Positions 33,376 through 42,135 of a stretch of 43,669 bases of DNA are shown one piece after another (the first letter of the stretch is position 1; every line of letters begins with the position of its first letter). The stretch is taken from positions 1-43,669 of the forward strand of contig CAKUTF010000023.1 of assembly GCA_934691725.1 (NCBI GenBank). Reading direction: 5' to 3'. Below the pieces are notes generated by a model. It saw only the letters and a program-made list of their open reading frames with translations, did not search any database and was not told the DNA's origin. This DNA comes from an uncultured Fibrobacter sp. (GTDB taxonomy: Bacteria > Fibrobacterota > Fibrobacteria > Fibrobacterales > Fibrobacteraceae). Position numbers and translations under genes: made by a program.

Positions 33376-34149
33376 ATGAGCGACATTCCAGAATCCTTCA
33401 TTTCCGAAAAAGTCAAGTCGATCGCCCGCGCACCGAAATACCGCGGCGCGATTTTCCAGGTCGAAGCGGACGACCGCGGACTGGCCCTGATCGACGGAAA
33501 GGAAGAAAGCCTCAAGATTTACATCACCGTCGATCCGGAAAAGGACCAGATTGTCGAGACGCGTTTCTTCACTTACGGCGGACCGATCTTCACGGCGCTA
33601 GCGGATACGCTCTGCGAAAGTCTCCAGGGAAAGACCGTTTCCGATCTGGAAAAGACCAACGTCCACGCTCTTGAAAAGGAACTGCGCGATACGCCGGAAA
33701 AGCCCGCGTTCCCGCTTGCCGCGACGGAACCCCGGAGCCTTTCGAAGCTCATCGAGAAACTTGTCGCCTCCTATCCCGAAAAGAAGAAGGTAGCGCTTGC
33801 GGCACGCGAAACGATGGAGAAAATCAAGTACCGGACGCAGACCGCGGAAGGACGAAGCGAAGCGGACAAGGAGTGGGCAGGCCTCTCGGACGAGGAACGC
33901 CTGAAACGCATCGCGGAATGCCTCCACGTAAACGTCCGGTCCGCCCTCCAGAACGACGGAGGCGACTTGGAAATCCTCGGGATGCTCGATGCGAACCACG
34001 TGAAAGTCCGCTTCCAGGGAGCCTGCGCGGGCTGCTCGGCGTCGAGCGGAGGCACGCTTTTCTACATCGAGGATACGCTCCGCGACAACGTCTATTACAA
34101 CCTGAACGTCGTCCCCGAAGAAACTTTCCCCGGAGAAGCCTTGCCATGA
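33376..34149 (+). CDS. IscU-like (cysteine-less) / Nfu fusion, iron-sulfur cluster protein
   Basis: 257 residues. Residues about 25-100 look like an IscU/NifU N-terminal scaffold fold (LKIYITVDPEKDQIVETRFFTYGGPIFTALAD, GKTVSDLEK). The scaffold cysteines are missing, however: the usual GCGSAIA region reads GGPIFTA. Residues about 175-245 form an Nfu domain (VRSALQNDGGDLEILG, VKVRFQGACAGCSASSGGTLFYIEDTLRD) with the cluster-binding CxxC intact. It probably carries or delivers Fe-S clusters through the Nfu part. The stop overlaps the sufB ATG (ATGA), which supports joint expression. Start taken at ATG 33376 rather than an upstream TTG. Confidence 0.82.
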   Translation: MSDIPESFISEKVKSIARAPKYRGAIFQVEADDRGLALIDGKEESLKIYITVDPEKDQIVETRFFTYGGPIFTALADTLCESLQGKTVSDLEKTNVHALEKELRDTPEKPAFPLAATEPRSLSKLIEKLVASYPEKKKVALAARETMEKIKYRTQTAEGRSEADKEWAGLSDEERLKRIAECLHVNVRSALQNDGGDLEILGMLDANHVKVRFQGACAGCSASSGGTLFYIEDTLRDNVYYNLNVVPEETFPGEALP

Positions 34150-35576
34150 GCGGAGAAGCCTACAGGGAACCTTACAAGTATGGGTTTGTCACGCCCATCG
34201 AGAACGATTCGTTCGAAAAAGGCCTGAACGAGGATATCATCCGGCGCGCCTCGAAAATCCGACGCGAACCGGAATTCATGTTGAAGTTCCGGCTAGACGC
34301 CTACGAAAAGCTACGGAAGATGGAAGCTCCCCACTGGGCGGAACTCGATTTTGAACCGGTCGATCTGCAGGACATCGTGTATTATTCCGCTCCGAAGACC
34401 AAGAAGGCGCACGATTCCATCGAGGACGTCGATCCGGAGCTCCTCGAAACATTCGACAAGCTAGGCATCCCGCTGAACGAGCAGAAACGCCTAGCGAACG
34501 TCGCCGTCGATGCCGTCTTCGACAGCGTGAGCATCTACACCAGCCACAAGAAAAAGCTCATGGAGATGGGGATCCTCTTCTGCTCCATCTCGGACGCCAT
34601 CAAAGAATACCCCGAACTTATCGAAGAATACATGGGAAGCGTCGTTCCGCCGAAAGACAACTACTTTGCGGCGCTCAACAGCGCGGTCTTCGGAGACGGC
34701 AGCTTCGTCTATATCCCGCCAGGCGTCCACTGCCCCATCGACCTTTCGACTTACTTCCGCATCAACAACAAGGAAGCGGGACAGTTCGAGCGCACCCTGA
34801 TCATCGCGGACAGGGACGCCCAGGTCAGCTACCTCGAAGGCTGCACGGCACCCGAGTTTTCCAGTCACCAGCTTCATTCGGCGATAGTCGAGCTTGTCGC
34901 GAAGGAAAATGCGAGCATCAAGTACAGCACGGTCCAAAACTGGTATGCGGGAGACCGCAAGACGGGAAAGGGCGGCGTCTATAACTTCGTCACGAAACGC
35001 GGAAAGTGCGCCGGGAAAAATTCCCACATCAGCTGGACCCAGGTAGAAACAGGCAGCGCGATTACGTGGAAATACCCGAGCTGCATCCTCCAGGGAGACG
35101 ATTCTACCTGCGAATTCTATTCGGTTGCGCTCACCAACGGAAAGATGCAGGCCGACACCGGGACAAAGATGATTCACATCGGAAAGAACACGAAAAGCAC
35201 GATCATCAGCAAGGGCATCAGCGCGGACGAAAGCTCCAATTCCTACCGCGGACTAGTCGATATCCACAAGGGCGCCTCCGGTTCGAGAAACTACACGGAA
35301 TGCGACAACATGCTCGTCGGCGCAAGAAGTTCCGCGCATACTTTCCCCTACATCCGCGTCGCGGACCCGACATCTTCCACGGAACACGAAGCCTCGACTA
35401 GCCGGATCAGCGAGAACCAGCTTTTCTACTTCGAAAGCCGGGGCATCCGGCGGGAAGACGCCATCCAGGCTCTCGTCGGCGGATTCTGCAAGGACGTTTT
35501 CAAGGAGCTTCCCGGCGAATTTGCCGCCGAAGCGAAGCAGCTCCTCACGCTCAAGCTCGAACACAGCGTCGGGTGA
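34146..35576 (+). CDS. sufB: Fe-S cluster assembly protein SufB
   Basis: 476 residues, near the usual length. YKYGFVTPIENDSFEKGL at the N-terminus, VPPKDNYFAALNSAVFGDGSFVYIPPGVHCPI in the beta-helix core, YLEGCTAPEFSSHQLHSAIVEL, KYPSCILQGDDS with a conserved cysteine, and C-terminal YTECDNMLVGARSSAHTFPYI and HEASTSRISENQLFYFESRGI. SufB is the scaffold of the SufBCD complex, where clusters are built. It is translationally coupled to the Nfu fusion. sufC, sufD and sufS are not next to it, so the rest of the machinery must be elsewhere or replaced. Confidence 0.95.
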   Translation: MSGEAYREPYKYGFVTPIENDSFEKGLNEDIIRRASKIRREPEFMLKFRLDAYEKLRKMEAPHWAELDFEPVDLQDIVYYSAPKTKKAHDSIEDVDPELLETFDKLGIPLNEQKRLANVAVDAVFDSVSIYTSHKKKLMEMGILFCSISDAIKEYPELIEEYMGSVVPPKDNYFAALNSAVFGDGSFVYIPPGVHCPIDLSTYFRINNKEAGQFERTLIIADRDAQVSYLEGCTAPEFSSHQLHSAIVELVAKENASIKYSTVQNWYAGDRKTGKGGVYNFVTKRGKCAGKNSHISWTQVETGSAITWKYPSCILQGDDSTCEFYSVALTNGKMQADTGTKMIHIGKNTKSTIISKGISADESSNSYRGLVDIHKGASGSRNYTECDNMLVGARSSAHTFPYIRVADPTSSTEHEASTSRISENQLFYFESRGIRREDAIQALVGGFCKDVFKELPGEFAAEAKQLLTLKLEHSVG

Positions 35577-35593
35577 ATTCCGCGCCCCGTGTA

Positions 35594-35629
35594 TCGCCTG
35601 TATTCTTTTTGAATACGGTTTCTAGGCGA
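35594..35629. repeat. Interrupted hairpin downstream of sufB
   Basis: Outer arms TCGCCT (35594-35599) and AGGCGA (35624-35629), inner arms GTATTC (35600-35605) and GAATAC (35611-35616), T5 loop. No T-tract follows, so it is not an ordinary terminator. Confidence 0.5.
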
Positions 35630-35769
35630 AAGGAAACGAAAAGGCGGCTTTTCGCCCGGAATTAGGTAATTTTGAACATGGATTGAGCCGTGGGGTTGGA
35701 GGAATCTTCTTCGCGGTCCGGATAAACTTTAACGAGGGCGTCCAAAAAGCGACAAAAAAATTCAATCCG

Positions 35770-35810
35770 AAGAGGAACCTTAAAACCTAAGCGTTCCTCT
35801 TTTTCTTTCT
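35770..35810 (+). terminator. Terminator downstream of sufB
   Basis: AAGAGGAAC (35770-35778) pairs with GTTCCTCTT (35793-35801), with an inner CTTA/TAAG stem and a 5-base loop, followed by TTTCTTTCTCTTTTT. It lies between the convergent sufB and lpxD genes and may serve both strands. The rest of 35577-35843 shows no gene. Confidence 0.75.
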
Positions 35811-35843
35811 CTTTTTGTCTGCGAAAATATCCGTAAAATTCGG

Positions 35844-36806
35844 CTAGCGCTTTCCTTCCGAAAGCCTGCGCACGGCGACGATCCCCTTTCGCCAGCGTTC
35901 GATGGGTTCCGCCGGAAATCCCCCGTAAAAGGATTCCGCGGGAACGCTTTTCGTCACCCCGGCCTTTGCCGCGATGACGGCCCCGCGCCCAATCGAGAGA
36001 TGCCCCGCGACCTGCGCTCCACCGGCAAGCTCCACGTCGTCCTCGACTACGGTAGTCCCGCCTAGCCCCGACTGGGACGCCATATAGACGCGGTTTCCCA
36101 CCGAAGAGTTGTGCCCGATTTGCACAAACGAATCGAAGTGGCAATCGTCCCCGATTTTCGTCGGAGCGAGAAAGCCCGCGGCGACGACGCAGTTCGCACC
36201 GAATTCGGAACGGTCCCCGATGCGGACTCCGCTTACGTGCGGCACCGGATGGCGCTTGCCGTCTTCCCCGACAAAGAATCCGAATCCGCGGCTCCCGATG
36301 ACCGATCCCGCCTGGAAAACGCAGTCGCGCCCGACGGAAACGTTCGGGTAGAGCGTCACGTTCGCTTCGAGGACTGTTCCCGCCCCGACGGACGCTCCGC
36401 GCATCACGACGCATCCCGGTCCGACAACTGCGCCATCGCTGACAGAACCTTCGACAACAGCCGACGGGTGAACCTTCGCGGAAGCGGAAACGGAACTTTC
36501 GGGATATTCGACAAAGGGAATGTGCAGGCATTCGAGAATTTTGACCATCGAAGCGTAGGGATTTTTGACCCGCAAGAGCGCACGGGCATCGGGCGCTCCC
36601 GAAAAATCCGCAGGCACGAGAAGAAGCCCGGACCTAGACGTGCGCAGTTCGCCGGAAACGGAACTCCCCGTAAAGAAAGAAACGTCTTCCCGCGAAGCGA
36701 GCGAAAGCGGGGCGAACCCCGAAATTTCAAAATCCGAGAGGGAATTCGCCCATTCGATTTTTCCCAAAAGCAGTTTCGCAAGTTCCGTTACGGTTGTCCG
36801 CTTCAT
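35844..36806 (-). CDS. lpxD: UDP-3-O-acylglucosamine N-acyltransferase LpxD
   Basis: 320 residues. An N-terminal uridine-binding domain (about 1-100; ISGFAPLSLASREDVSFFTG) is followed by left-handed beta-helix hexapeptide repeats (about 105-290) with VIGSRGFGFFVGEDGK and the catalytic His in FDSFVQIGHNSSVG (about residue 229). LpxD adds the second acyl chain in lipid A synthesis, so the organism makes a lipid A-type outer leaflet. No lpxA or lpxC is adjacent. Its start is one base after the diacylglycerol kinase stop. Slightly shorter than the E. coli enzyme. Confidence 0.94.
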   Translation of the reverse strand: MKRTTVTELAKLLLGKIEWANSLSDFEISGFAPLSLASREDVSFFTGSSVSGELRTSRSGLLLVPADFSGAPDARALLRVKNPYASMVKILECLHIPFVEYPESSVSASAKVHPSAVVEGSVSDGAVVGPGCVVMRGASVGAGTVLEANVTLYPNVSVGRDCVFQAGSVIGSRGFGFFVGEDGKRHPVPHVSGVRIGDRSEFGANCVVAAGFLAPTKIGDDCHFDSFVQIGHNSSVGNRVYMASQSGLGGTTVVEDDVELAGGAQVAGHLSIGRGAVIAAKAGVTKSVPAESFYGGFPAEPIERWRKGIVAVRRLSEGKR

Positions 36807-36807
36807 C

Positions 36808-37776
36808 TTAAAATCCCGGTTCGAGAGTGAGCATCTGGACCCGGGAACCGTACTGGATGCGGACCTCGGAGCCGACGCGGGCGGTCAAGTCGTCACCGTC
36901 GAGCTGGTGAAATTCCTTTTCGGACGTTTGCAGCACGACTTCTTTCGCATGGACCGTTTTCAGGAAGGAACGCTTGTAGATTTTCCCGACAAGGGGAACC
37001 GTCCCCAGGGCAATCGCGCCTAGGAAAAACGGAAGGTTCGGAACCGGGACGACTTCGAGCATCCCGTCCGCCATGTCCCCGCCGTCAAAAGGGTTTGACC
37101 CCGAAGCGAAACTCGGGATGTTCCCGACGATAACCGTCCGAAAGCCGGAAACGTCCTGTTCCGTCCATTCGCCGTTTGCAAGGCAAAGCCGGAGAGTAGC
37201 CTTTCCCAGACAGTGCCTGCGGTCCGCAAAGAAGCGGCTCACGTAATGCAGCTTGTTCGCCACGACGGACCTGCTCGAAATTTTCCCGACGGAACGGTCG
37301 GAATTGAAATCGTGGGCGATGCGCGCATCGATTCCGCTAGAAAAGTAGTTCGCAAGGACAAACTCGCCGTTTACCTTCCAGATGTCAAACGGCCTGCTTT
37401 TCGCAAGGACGAGTCTGCGCACCAGAAAAAGCAAACCCTTGTTTACAAAGGTTTCGTAGAGATTCAGCACCCGCGCGAGATCGTTCCCCGTCCCGAGCGG
37501 AATCAGCCCGAGCCGCACCTTGCCCGCAAGTCCCGATTCAAGCAAAACGGACAGAATCGTCGAAATGGTCCCGTCCCCGCCGACGGCTATCAGCGTTTCT
37601 GTCCGCCCGGCGGCTTCGCGGATCTGCTCCCGCAGGCGCGCCCCGTCCGTCAAGTCGGCCGACCACTCCGAAGGCGAAAATTCCATCGAGCGCATGATTT
37701 CCGGCACGAACTTCAAGATGGACTGTCCCTGGCCGCCGCCGCTAATCGGATTGATCAAAAAGCTGAACTTGAACAT
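36808..37776 (-). CDS. Diacylglycerol/lipid kinase family protein (YegS/DagK type)
   Basis: 322 residues. FLINPISGGGQGQ and LIAVGGDGTISTIL (ATP-binding GGDGT, about residue 70), then RLGLIPLGTGNDLARVL, are the DAGK catalytic signatures; a C-terminal beta-rich domain follows (FHQLDGDDL). It phosphorylates diacylglycerol or a related lipid. It precedes lpxD in the same operon, so a membrane-lipid role fits. I chose the ATG at 37776 (MFKFSFLINP) over a GTG three codons upstream; GAGG is close before the ATG. The preceding lipoprotein stop is 12 bases away. Confidence 0.9.
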   Translation of the reverse strand: MFKFSFLINPISGGGQGQSILKFVPEIMRSMEFSPSEWSADLTDGARLREQIREAAGRTETLIAVGGDGTISTILSVLLESGLAGKVRLGLIPLGTGNDLARVLNLYETFVNKGLLFLVRRLVLAKSRPFDIWKVNGEFVLANYFSSGIDARIAHDFNSDRSVGKISSRSVVANKLHYVSRFFADRRHCLGKATLRLCLANGEWTEQDVSGFRTVIVGNIPSFASGSNPFDGGDMADGMLEVVPVPNLPFFLGAIALGTVPLVGKIYKRSFLKTVHAKEVVLQTSEKEFHQLDGDDLTARVGSEVRIQYGSRVQMLTLEPGF

Positions 37777-37788
37777 ATCCCTCACAAT

Positions 37789-38730
37789 CTATATAGATTC
37801 TTCGCCAAAAGCATAGGAAGCGAGATCCAAAAAATAGAGGGGCTCGACAAGGCTCGACGTGAGAATGTAAAGGTCGTCGCCAAGAACATCGATATCGACG
37901 GCATTCCGAACGCCCATATCGGAAAGCTTCTGCCGGTGGAGAAGCCCGCCCGAAAGGTCGAACACGCCAAGATTGCCGCATTTCGCATCGAAGAGGACTG
38001 CAAAGGCCGAGCCAAGCCGCAAGCGGGTTGCCGAACAGAACGAAAGGGAATTCGCATTTTCCCCGGAGGCAAGGGCCGTCCGTGCCCGCAAGGAGCCGTC
38101 CGCATCGTAGATGGAAAAGCGTTCCGGCGCATCCGACAGCGCACCGGAAGTTTCCACGGTCGCCACCATCCCGGCCCGGGCATCGAGAGCCATCACGCGG
38201 GCTGCAGGAAAGGACGTTCCCGTTTTCGAGCATCCACCAGCCCCGATTTTCAGTTTCGAGATTCCCGCGGAAGCCGCCCCATAAACATAAGAAGCAGAAA
38301 GCGCCATCGAAGAAAGCGAGACGTCGCAGTTCCACTTGGCGTCGTCATAGCGCAAGAGGGAAATTCCGTCGTAATAATAGAGGAACGATCCGACATTTTG
38401 GATTTTTTCCGCTGCGGTCACGGGAAGCCGCGCATCGGGATTTTCCGGAGTGCGGGCCGGTTCGAAGGCGCACACGCGCGCACCGTTCCGGTTGAAGGCA
38501 TAGACCGAGCCGTAAATGTCTAGGACATAAAGAGCTTCGCCGTCTGCGGAAAGGGTAATTTCCCGGGCAGTCGAAAAGGGAACGTCCGAGAAGCGGCATG
38601 AAATCTTTGGGCCGTCACCGTTTGTCCATTCCCCGCCGCAAGCCAAAAAAGCGGAAAGGATGCAGAAAAATCCCACGACGCGTAATAGCGGGTCCGGTTT
38701 TTTGATGCTTGAATTTTCAGAAGCAGTCAC
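37789..38730 (-). CDS. Lipoprotein with beta-propeller-like repeats
   Basis: 313 residues from a GTG at 38730. The N-terminus ends in a hydrophobic stretch and lipobox (VVGFFCILSAFLAC, Cys at about residue 31). The mature part shows WD/NHL-like strand repeats such as LSADGEALYVLDIYGSVYAFNRNG, RFSIYDADGSLRA and DIDVLGDDLYILTSSL, suggesting a propeller. The frame is open further upstream but would overlap the divergent YihY gene and lose the clean signal peptide; TATTAT lies six bases ahead of the GTG. Function unknown. First gene of a three-gene operon with the lipid kinase and lpxD. Confidence 0.72.
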   Translation of the reverse strand: MTASENSSIKKPDPLLRVVGFFCILSAFLACGGEWTNGDGPKISCRFSDVPFSTAREITLSADGEALYVLDIYGSVYAFNRNGARVCAFEPARTPENPDARLPVTAAEKIQNVGSFLYYYDGISLLRYDDAKWNCDVSLSSMALSASYVYGAASAGISKLKIGAGGCSKTGTSFPAARVMALDARAGMVATVETSGALSDAPERFSIYDADGSLRARTALASGENANSLSFCSATRLRLGSAFAVLFDAKCGNLGVFDLSGGLLHRQKLSDMGVRNAVDIDVLGDDLYILTSSLVEPLYFLDLASYAFGEESI

Positions 38731-38736
38731 GGGACA

Positions 38737-38742
38737 ATAATA
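38737..38742 (-). promoter_or_regulatory. -10-like hexamer ahead of the propeller lipoprotein
   Basis: Minus-strand TATTAT, six bases before the GTG at 38730; no Shine-Dalgarno. Confidence 0.35.
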
Positions 38743-38752
38743 ACAAACTTTA

Positions 38753-38758
38753 TATATT
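38753..38758 (+). promoter_or_regulatory. -10-like hexamer ahead of the BrkB/YihY gene
   Basis: TATATT in TATATATTTT, about 29 bases before the ATG at 38788; divergent from the lipoprotein promoter. Confidence 0.4.
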
Positions 38759-38787
38759 TTAGCCCCTACGAAAAACGGTTTTCCCGA

Positions 38788-39723
38788 ATGACTTTTGAAA
38801 GGCGAATAGACATCTTTACCCACAACTGGCCGGTCCCGCTCAGGATGCTAATCGTTTCGACGAAAGCGTTTCTCTTCCACCATGGAACAATCCGGGCTGC
38901 GGCCATGACCTATACGTCCTTTCTCGCCGTCATTCCGTTTTTCATTCTTCTCACCGCCATTTCTCTTTCGCTAGGCCTAGGTTCTTTCTTCAACACGTAC
39001 CTGCCCGTCCTCGACCAGTTCTTCGCCCTGGGGCTTCCGCTAGACGACATCATGCCGCTCCTCGAAAACACGGAGCACATCCATTTGCGGACGCTCGGAG
39101 TCGTCGGTTCCGTTTCGCTTTTCATCACGTATATTTTCGCCATCGGGAACCTCGAAGCGAACATGAACGTCGTCTGGGAAAACCAGATGTCGAGGCCTTT
39201 CGTGAAGCAGTTCGCCGCCTACACGCCGCTGCTCCTCATCGCCGCGCTCGGATTCGCCTTCTTCGCCATGTTCGTGAACCATCTGAAGTCGGGGCTTTTG
39301 CACATCGCAAGCAACACGGAACTTTTGACCGCGGAAACCGTCCCGCAGGTCATGACCACGTTCTGGACCATCACCGTAAACGTCGTCTTCATCGCGCTCA
39401 TCTTCTTCACCATTTTTCTCCTCCCCTACCGGAAGCACCAGCATTCCTACAAAAAGCTTTTTTTGCCGTCGCTTCTCGTGAGCGTCGCCATCTGGGTCTG
39501 CACCTGCACTTACCTGGTCATCCTCGTCATTTTGCAGAAAAGCCTCGTCTCCCGGATGTCGCTCTTTTACGGTTCGCTCGCCTTTATTCCGCTTGTGCTC
39601 CTTTTCGCGTTCGGGTTCTGGGCCATCATGCTCTACGGGAACTGCCTCGTGTGGACAATCTATTCGTGGCCGAAGTCCGGCATCAAGAAGTGGAACTGGG
39701 TCCAGCCGGAAGGCTACCTATGA
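38788..39723 (+). CDS. YihY/BrkB-family membrane protein
   Basis: 311 residues with about six membrane helices. Family hallmarks are RAAAMTYTSFLAVIPFFILLTAIS (about 35-60) and SLFITYIFAIGNLEANMNVVWE (about 110-132), followed by LLIAALGFAFFAMF, FWTITVNVVFIALIFFTIFLLPYRK and YGSLAFIPLVLLFAFGFWAIMLYGNCLVW near the end. The family is called BrkB or, in older annotation, RNase BN, but it is an inner-membrane protein of unclear function. Its stop overlaps the ATG of the UvrA-like gene (ATGA). Confidence 0.9.
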   Translation: MTFERRIDIFTHNWPVPLRMLIVSTKAFLFHHGTIRAAAMTYTSFLAVIPFFILLTAISLSLGLGSFFNTYLPVLDQFFALGLPLDDIMPLLENTEHIHLRTLGVVGSVSLFITYIFAIGNLEANMNVVWENQMSRPFVKQFAAYTPLLLIAALGFAFFAMFVNHLKSGLLHIASNTELLTAETVPQVMTTFWTITVNVVFIALIFFTIFLLPYRKHQHSYKKLFLPSLLVSVAIWVCTCTYLVILVILQKSLVSRMSLFYGSLAFIPLVLLFAFGFWAIMLYGNCLVWTIYSWPKSGIKKWNWVQPEGYL

Positions 39724-42053
39724 TTACCCTCCACGGCGCGCACCTCCGGAACCTGCAGAATATCGACGCGGAATTTCCCGTCGGAAAGATTACCGTCGTA
39801 TGCGGACCTTCGGGCTGCGGGAAATCGACGCTCGTCATGGACGTTCTGCACGGGGAAAGCCGCAGGCGCTACCTCGAAACGCTCAGCCCGTTCGCGCTCA
39901 AGGTTCTAGGCGGGAAAACAAGCATCCCGCTCGACAGCGCCGACGGTCTCCGCCCGAGCATCGCTATTTCCGCTTCGCGCGGGGACGCCCCCCCGAAGGC
40001 TAGCCCGCTTTCCCTGTCCGAATGCGAGCTTCCGCTGCGGATTCTGTGGGCCGCGCTTTCAAACCCCGCCTGTCCCGTCTGCGGAAAGCCCATGCAGAGC
40101 TTTACCCGCGAAGAAATCATCCGGCAAGTTTCGGGATACCCCGCAGGAAGCCGCCTCCAGTTTCTCGCAAAGATTGAAAAAAGGAACCTCACGCTCGACG
40201 AGCTTTCCGGGACGCTCCTCTCCCAGGGATATTCGCGCGCCATTTCCGACGGGAAAAGTCTCTCGCTCGGAGACCTGACCGCCGAAGACCGGAGACAGAA
40301 GCCGAAAGAGCTCTACATCGTACTCGACCGGATTATCCTGCGGGAAGGAATCCGCACGCGCATCGCCGAAGCCATCGACGCGGCACTCCGGTTTTCCGGG
40401 ACGAAGGTCGTCCTCGACGACGGAAAGGAACGGAAGATTTTCAGCACGGTCCCGCTCTGCAGCGAACACGGCATTTCCGCAAGGGCTTTCGAACCTTCGG
40501 ACTTTTCGCCGCATTCGCTTCGGACCCGCTGCCCGAAATGCGGCGGCGACGGGGAAATCGCAAGCGAAACAGAAGACCGGGATGCGGACGAATGCCCGGA
40601 ATGCCACGGTTTCCGGCTACTCCCGGACATTCTCGCTTCGAGCATCGGGAGCGTTTCCTGGAAAGACATCCTCGAATCCTCCTTCGCAAGACTCGAAGCG
40701 ATTCTCCCCGAGATATTTCTCCCCGTCCTTCCGAACCATCTGAAAAACACGTTCGACATGCTCCTGTCGCGCGTCCATGCGGTAAACAGGCTCGGGCTAG
40801 GATACCTCGGCGCGGGACGCATCGCAAGCACGCTTTCGGGCGGCGAACTTGGACGGCTAAGGCTCTCCCCCCTAGCCACGGGACATCTCGACGGCATGTG
40901 CATCTGCCTCGACGAGCCGGCGAGCGGCCTTTACCGGACAGACATCGAAAAGCTCTGGAAAATCTTCGAGGAAATCCGGGAACGCGGAAACACGCTGGTT
41001 CTCATCGAGCACAACCCCTACCTGATCGAAAGGGCGGACAAGGTAATCGAAATGGGTCCCGGCGCAGGCGAACTCGGCGGAAGGATACTCTTCGAGGGAA
41101 CGCCGGACGAACTGCGGCGAAACCCGGAATCCCCGACCGGAAAATGGCTCCGCGACATTTCGGAATCCGCGAAGAAAAGCGGCTGCGCCAAAAGGGATTT
41201 TTCCCAAAAAATCTGCGTCCGAAAATTTGCGAAATACGATATGCGGCCCGTTTCCGCGGAATTTCCCGTCGGACATTTTTCGGTCATCACGGGCGAAAGC
41301 GGCAGCGGGAAAAGCACGCTTCTGTTCGAAAACATCTTGCCACGGTTTGAAAAGGGCGAATTCAGGGAACTCGGCATCCAGAGCGTTTCCGTTCTCAGCT
41401 CCAAGGGATTTTTCCGCAACCGGCGAAGCTCCGTCGCAAGCGCGATAGGCATCGCAGGCACGCTGCGCGACCTGTTTTCCAAGCTGCCCGAAAGCAAGAT
41501 CAAGGGATTTACCCCGGCAAAGTTCAGCACGGCGGTTCCCGGCGGACGTTGCGAAACATGCAAGGGCGAAGGCGTTCTCCGCGATCCTTCGGGCTACGAG
41601 GAATCGGAATGCCCGGTGTGCGGCGGGAAGCGGTTCCGGGACGAGATACTCGAAATCCGCTACAAGACGCTCTCCTTCGCGGATATCCTGGACATGACAG
41701 TGGAGCGGGCGACAAACCTTTTTAACTTTTCGCACAAATTCACCGACCGTCTGAATCCTCTTGTACGCACGGGCCTAGGATACCTGCGACTCGGACAGCC
41801 GACGACGCATCTTTCCGGCGGCGAAGCGGCGCGGCTCAAGCTGTCCCAGGCGCTCTCCCGCGCAAAATTTCCAAACACGCTTTTCCTTTTCGACGAACCG
41901 GCCCGCGGTCTCCACAAAAGGGACATCGACCAAATGCTAGAACTCATCCGGGAACTCTGCAGGAACGGACACACGGTGATAGCCATCGAGCACCAGGAAG
42001 ACTTCATCCGCAGTGCGGATTCCGTTTGCCTTTTGGCTAGACCCGCAATTTAA
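39720..42053 (+). CDS. Compact UvrA-like ABC ATPase
   Basis: 777 residues against about 940 for housekeeping UvrA. Two ABC modules: Walker A CGPSGCGKSTLVMDVLHGE (about residue 30) with LSGGELGRLRLSP and CLDEPASGLY, and Walker A TGESGSGKSTLLF (about 525) with LSGGEAARLKLSQ and LFDEPARGLHKRD. Zinc-type cysteine sets are at CPVCGKPM, CPKCGGDGE/CPECHG and CETCKGEG/CPVCGG. A reduced UvrB-interaction-like segment remains (LQFLAKIEKRNLTLDELSGTLLSQGYSRA). It looks like a UvrA paralogue (UvrA2-like), possibly in damage tolerance or drug resistance rather than core excision repair. It is translationally coupled to the BrkB/YihY gene. Confidence 0.85.
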   Translation: MITLHGAHLRNLQNIDAEFPVGKITVVCGPSGCGKSTLVMDVLHGESRRRYLETLSPFALKVLGGKTSIPLDSADGLRPSIAISASRGDAPPKASPLSLSECELPLRILWAALSNPACPVCGKPMQSFTREEIIRQVSGYPAGSRLQFLAKIEKRNLTLDELSGTLLSQGYSRAISDGKSLSLGDLTAEDRRQKPKELYIVLDRIILREGIRTRIAEAIDAALRFSGTKVVLDDGKERKIFSTVPLCSEHGISARAFEPSDFSPHSLRTRCPKCGGDGEIASETEDRDADECPECHGFRLLPDILASSIGSVSWKDILESSFARLEAILPEIFLPVLPNHLKNTFDMLLSRVHAVNRLGLGYLGAGRIASTLSGGELGRLRLSPLATGHLDGMCICLDEPASGLYRTDIEKLWKIFEEIRERGNTLVLIEHNPYLIERADKVIEMGPGAGELGGRILFEGTPDELRRNPESPTGKWLRDISESAKKSGCAKRDFSQKICVRKFAKYDMRPVSAEFPVGHFSVITGESGSGKSTLLFENILPRFEKGEFRELGIQSVSVLSSKGFFRNRRSSVASAIGIAGTLRDLFSKLPESKIKGFTPAKFSTAVPGGRCETCKGEGVLRDPSGYEESECPVCGGKRFRDEILEIRYKTLSFADILDMTVERATNLFNFSHKFTDRLNPLVRTGLGYLRLGQPTTHLSGGEAARLKLSQALSRAKFPNTLFLFDEPARGLHKRDIDQMLELIRELCRNGHTVIAIEHQEDFIRSADSVCLLARPAI

Positions 42054-42061
42054 GAAGGCCC

Positions 42062-42088
42062 TTTACAAACCGCAGATTTTAGTATAAT
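42062..42088 (+). promoter_or_regulatory. Promoter-like sequence pointing into the rusA region
   Basis: TTTACA (42062-42067), 15-base spacer, TATAAT (42083-42088). The hexamers are near consensus but the spacer is short. It would read antisense to rusA. A small AGCC/GGCT hairpin lies at 42103-42115. Confidence 0.3.
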
Positions 42089-42135
42089 AGGCGGAAGCCA
42101 ACAGCCGCAAGGGCTAGACAAAACCGACACATCTT

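Noticed and set aside
39720..42053. Housekeeping uvrA
   Set aside because: Too short, with reduced interaction and zinc regions; it fits a UvrA paralogue better.
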